Assembly: GCA_003151595.1 (NCBI GenBank)
Contig: PLXW01000036.1
Location: 40,407-47,778 of the forward strand
DNA: 7,372 bases
Source of the DNA: Myxococcales bacterium
GTDB lineage: Bacteria; Myxococcota; Polyangia; Polyangiales; Polyangiaceae
Direction of reading: 5' to 3'
This document shows, one piece after another, positions 6,202 through 7,372 of this stretch (the first letter of the stretch is position 1; every line of letters starts with the position of its first letter). The position numbers were made by a program, and so were the translations under genes. A model generated the notes under the pieces. The model had not been told where the DNA came from and made no database searches. It saw only the letters and a list, made by a program, of their open reading frames with translations.

Positions 6202-6858
6202 TCAGACGCCCGTAGCGTCCGCCGCCCAGACGTACTTGTGCATCTGGAGCTGCACACGAACCGGCAGTTTGTCCTCGAGGACCCAGGCGACGAGGTCTTT
6301 CGTGAGCAGCTTGCCGAACACCGTGCTCGCGAGGAGGTTGGGGGTGCGGGAGGCGAGGTCGCGCGCGCGGATCGTGTCGCGCATCCACTCGTAGTCCTCG
6401 CGGCCGGCGAGGACGAACTTGATCTCGTCGCGCGGCGAGAGGTGCTCCAGGTTCGACCAGCGGTTGCGGTGCGACTCGCCGGAGCCGGGCGCCTTCAGGT
6501 CCATGATCTTGTGGACGCGCGGGTCGACGAGCGAGATGTCGGCCTCCCCGCTCGTCTCGACGAGCACCGTGCGGCCGGCGTCGCAGAGCGAGCGCAAGAG
6601 CGGCACCGTCGCCGGCTGGATGAGCGGCTCACCGCCCGTGAGCTCGACCAGCTTCGTGCCGAAGGCGAGCGCCTTGGCGAGCACGGCTTCGAGCGTCATG
6701 CGCGTGCCGCCGTAGAAGGCCTGCGGCGTGTCGCACCACGAGCAACGGAGGTTGCATCCGGTGGTCCGCACGAAGGTGCACGGGAGCCCGGCGAACGTCG
6801 ATTCGCCCTGGATGCTCGCGTAGATCTCGTGGATGACGAGTGTGTCTTCCTTCGACAT
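6202..6858 (-). CDS. queE: 7-carboxy-7-deazaguanine synthase QueE
   Basis: QueE is a radical SAM enzyme that rearranges 6-carboxytetrahydropterin to 7-carboxy-7-deazaguanine, the step that forms the 7-deazaguanine core of queuosine and related bases. With the ATG at 6858 the protein has 218 residues, normal for the family. The start EIYASIQGES (11-20) is diagnostic, followed by the cluster-binding C35-NLR-C39-SW-C42 with D43-T44, TGGEPL (74-79) for SAM, MDLKAPGSGES, and the C-terminal VQLQMHKYVW. An in-frame GTG at 6876 would add six residues; I prefer the ATG because family sequence begins right after it. No strong ribosome binding site is seen for either. Other queuosine genes are not in this window. 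The upstream small membrane protein gene lies on the same strand with two palindromes in between, so co-transcription is possible. Confidence 0.95.
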   Translation of the reverse strand: MSKEDTLVIHEIYASIQGESTFAGLPCTFVRTTGCNLRCSWCDTPQAFYGGTRMTLEAVLAKALAFGTKLVELTGGEPLIQPATVPLLRSLCDAGRTVLVETSGEADISLVDPRVHKIMDLKAPGSGESHRNRWSNLEHLSPRDEIKFVLAGREDYEWMRDTIRARDLASRTPNLLASTVFGKLLTKDLVAWVLEDKLPVRVQLQMHKYVWAADATGV

Positions 6859-6908
6859 CGCGCGAGGGATTAGCACGCGGTGAGTGGATGCGCCGCCGTG
6901 CTCGCGCG

Positions 6909-6948
6909 CCCCTCACCCCCGGCCCCTCTCCCGCAAGGGGAGAGGGGA
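6909..6948 (+). repeat. GC-rich palindromic repeat unit, left copy
   Basis: A CCCTCACCCCC-type lead is followed by a perfect 10-bp stem: CCCCTCTCCC (6923-6932) pairs with GGGAGAGGGG (6938-6947) around a 5-base loop. This is the familiar dispersed C/T-rich, G/A-rich palindrome of many GC-rich bacterial genomes, often mistranslated as Pro/Ser-rich or Gly-rich protein ends. Confidence 0.85.
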
Positions 6949-6967
6949 GGAGAGATTGACGTGTGCT

Positions 6968-7008
6968 CCCCCTCTCCCTTTACGGGAGAGGGGGTTGGGG
7001 GGTGAGGG
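6968..7008 (-). repeat. GC-rich palindromic repeat unit, right copy, inverted
   Basis: An 11-bp perfect stem, CCCCCTCTCCC (6968-6978) with GGGAGAGGGGG (6984-6994), encloses a 5-base loop, and a GGGGGGTGAGGG tail follows. It is the left unit in the opposite orientation, so the pair (6909-7008) forms one large inverted repeat around a short centre. It lies between a small membrane protein gene and queE on the same strand and could form stable hairpins in a shared transcript. Confidence 0.85.
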
Positions 7009-7225
7009 TTCGCGGGACGACCTCGAGCTCCGGAGCTTCGATCATCCCCGCGCCCGCGTCCCACGCGCCGGAGTCGACGAGGACCGTGACCGTCATCGGT
7101 GCGTGCGGGTGCGTGTAGAAGCGGACCAGCGCCCAGACCGAAGAGATCACGGCCACGCTCGCCAGGACGACGACCCGAACGAGAAACGTAGCCGGCAAGC
7201 TCACGCGCCTTGGATGCCGTTTCAC
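6980..7225 (-). CDS. Small single-pass membrane protein, end altered by a repeat
   Basis: I do not recognise this 81-residue protein. The GTG start at 7225 gives a basic N-terminus (KRHPRR), then a hydrophobic segment at about residues 12-33 (ATFLVRVVVLASVAV...) that reads as one membrane span with a positive, cytoplasmic N-terminus. An outside domain of about 40 residues follows (TVTVLVDSGAWDAG). The last residues, TLTPQPPLP, and the TAA stop at 6980-6982 come from the right palindromic repeat, so the repeat apparently entered the original 3' end and supplied a new terminus. Its start lies 31 bp from that of a divergent lipoprotein gene. Charge distribution and hydrophobic span support a real gene, but its shortness leaves doubt. 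Confidence 0.5.
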   Translation of the reverse strand: MKRHPRRVSLPATFLVRVVVLASVAVISSVWALVRFYTHPHAPMTVTVLVDSGAWDAGAGMIEAPELEVVPRTLTPQPPLP

Positions 7226-7256
7226 GACAGCTTCTTGCTACCTTCGCCGCCGCCGC

Positions 7257-7372
7257 GTGTCGACCCGCCATCCGACCTCGTTTCTCGTCGCGATCGCGGC
7301 CTTCCTCGCGATGGCGCACGGCTGCGCTCCTCCTCCGGCGCCCCCGGCCACGCCGCCGCCGCCCCCGCCGCC
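7257..7372 (+). CDS. Proline-rich lipoprotein, N-terminal part only
   Basis: From the GTG at 7257 an open frame runs off the window. The 38 visible residues form a signal peptide: Arg4 near the start, a hydrophobic stretch SFLVAIAAFLAMA, then HG-C23, where the cysteine would be lipidated. The lipobox is weak (Ala-His-Gly-Cys). A dense Pro/Ala run follows, typical of a linker between the lipid anchor and a folded domain. The function cannot be seen. The start is the first plausible one in frame; the upstream codons are arginine-rich. Confidence 0.6.
   Translation, partial: MSTRHPTSFLVAIAAFLAMAHGCAPPPAPPATPPPPPP

Noticed and set aside
5934..6257. Minus-strand open frame of 107 codons across the motif array, with xRQ triplets at 14-residue intervals
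   Set aside because: The periodic residues simply reflect the 42-bp motif spacing (14 codons). The rest shows no protein-like pattern, it overlaps the 3' end of queE, and the first array unit lies beyond its stop.
6859..6908. preQ1-type riboswitch in the queE leader, suggested by an imperfect hairpin at 6872-6902
   Set aside because: No A-rich tail or typical C-rich loop is seen, the arms pair imperfectly, and QueE lies early in the pathway.

Overview
The window is strongly GC-rich bacterial chromosome. Three of its genes appear to encode lipoproteins, one of them cysteine-rich with an Asp/Ala/Gly-rich linker, and several starts are GTG. Together with a small XRE regulator of a type I associate with Polyangia, this points to a myxobacterium-like organism (Myxococcota). 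That placement is inference; no rRNA or other marker gene is present.

Layout, left to right. (1) Bases 1-1352 (+) hold the 3' part of a radical SAM enzyme of the MJ0619/tetraether lipid synthase (Tes)-like family; its SAM-cluster cysteines lie just left of the window. (2) Bases 1349-2227 (+) start inside its stop codon and encode a cysteine-rich lipoprotein with a likely double-psi beta-barrel (RlpA/expansin-like) end. (3) Bases 2224-3267 (-) encode a lipoprotein with two retropepsin-type DTG motifs, meeting gene 2 tail to tail. (4) Bases 3294-4220 (-) are a class I, DhnA-type fructose-bisphosphate aldolase. (5) Bases 4402-5433 (+) are class I fructose-1,6-bisphosphatase, divergent from the aldolase across a 181-bp regulatory gap. 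(6) Bases 5430-5888 (-) are a small XRE-type regulator. (7) Bases 5889-6201 are gene-free and carry a striking phased array of a short motif. (8) Bases 6202-6858 (-) are QueE. (9) Bases 6909-7008 hold two large GC-rich palindromes in opposite orientation. (10) Bases 6980-7225 (-) encode a small single-pass membrane protein whose end runs into one palindrome. (11) From 7257 (+) a proline-rich lipoprotein begins and leaves the window.

Aldolase and bisphosphatase catalyse consecutive steps of gluconeogenesis (triose phosphates to fructose-1,6-bisphosphate to fructose-6-phosphate), and their head-to-head layout suggests shared control. QueE makes the 7-deazaguanine core of queuosine; its usual partners are not visible here. 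The Tes-like enzyme and its lipoprotein neighbour look translationally coupled.

The least explained structure is in 5889-6201. The heptamer YTGGCGG occurs five times in one orientation at exact 42-bp intervals (5901, 5943, 5985, 6027, 6069), with unrelated sequence between copies. Three inverse copies follow, two of them 84 bp apart. Forty-two bp is four turns of B-DNA, so the sites would lie on one face of the helix. The array begins 12 bases upstream of the start of the XRE gene. I infer a helically phased operator array for that regulator, or some other multimeric DNA-binding assembly.
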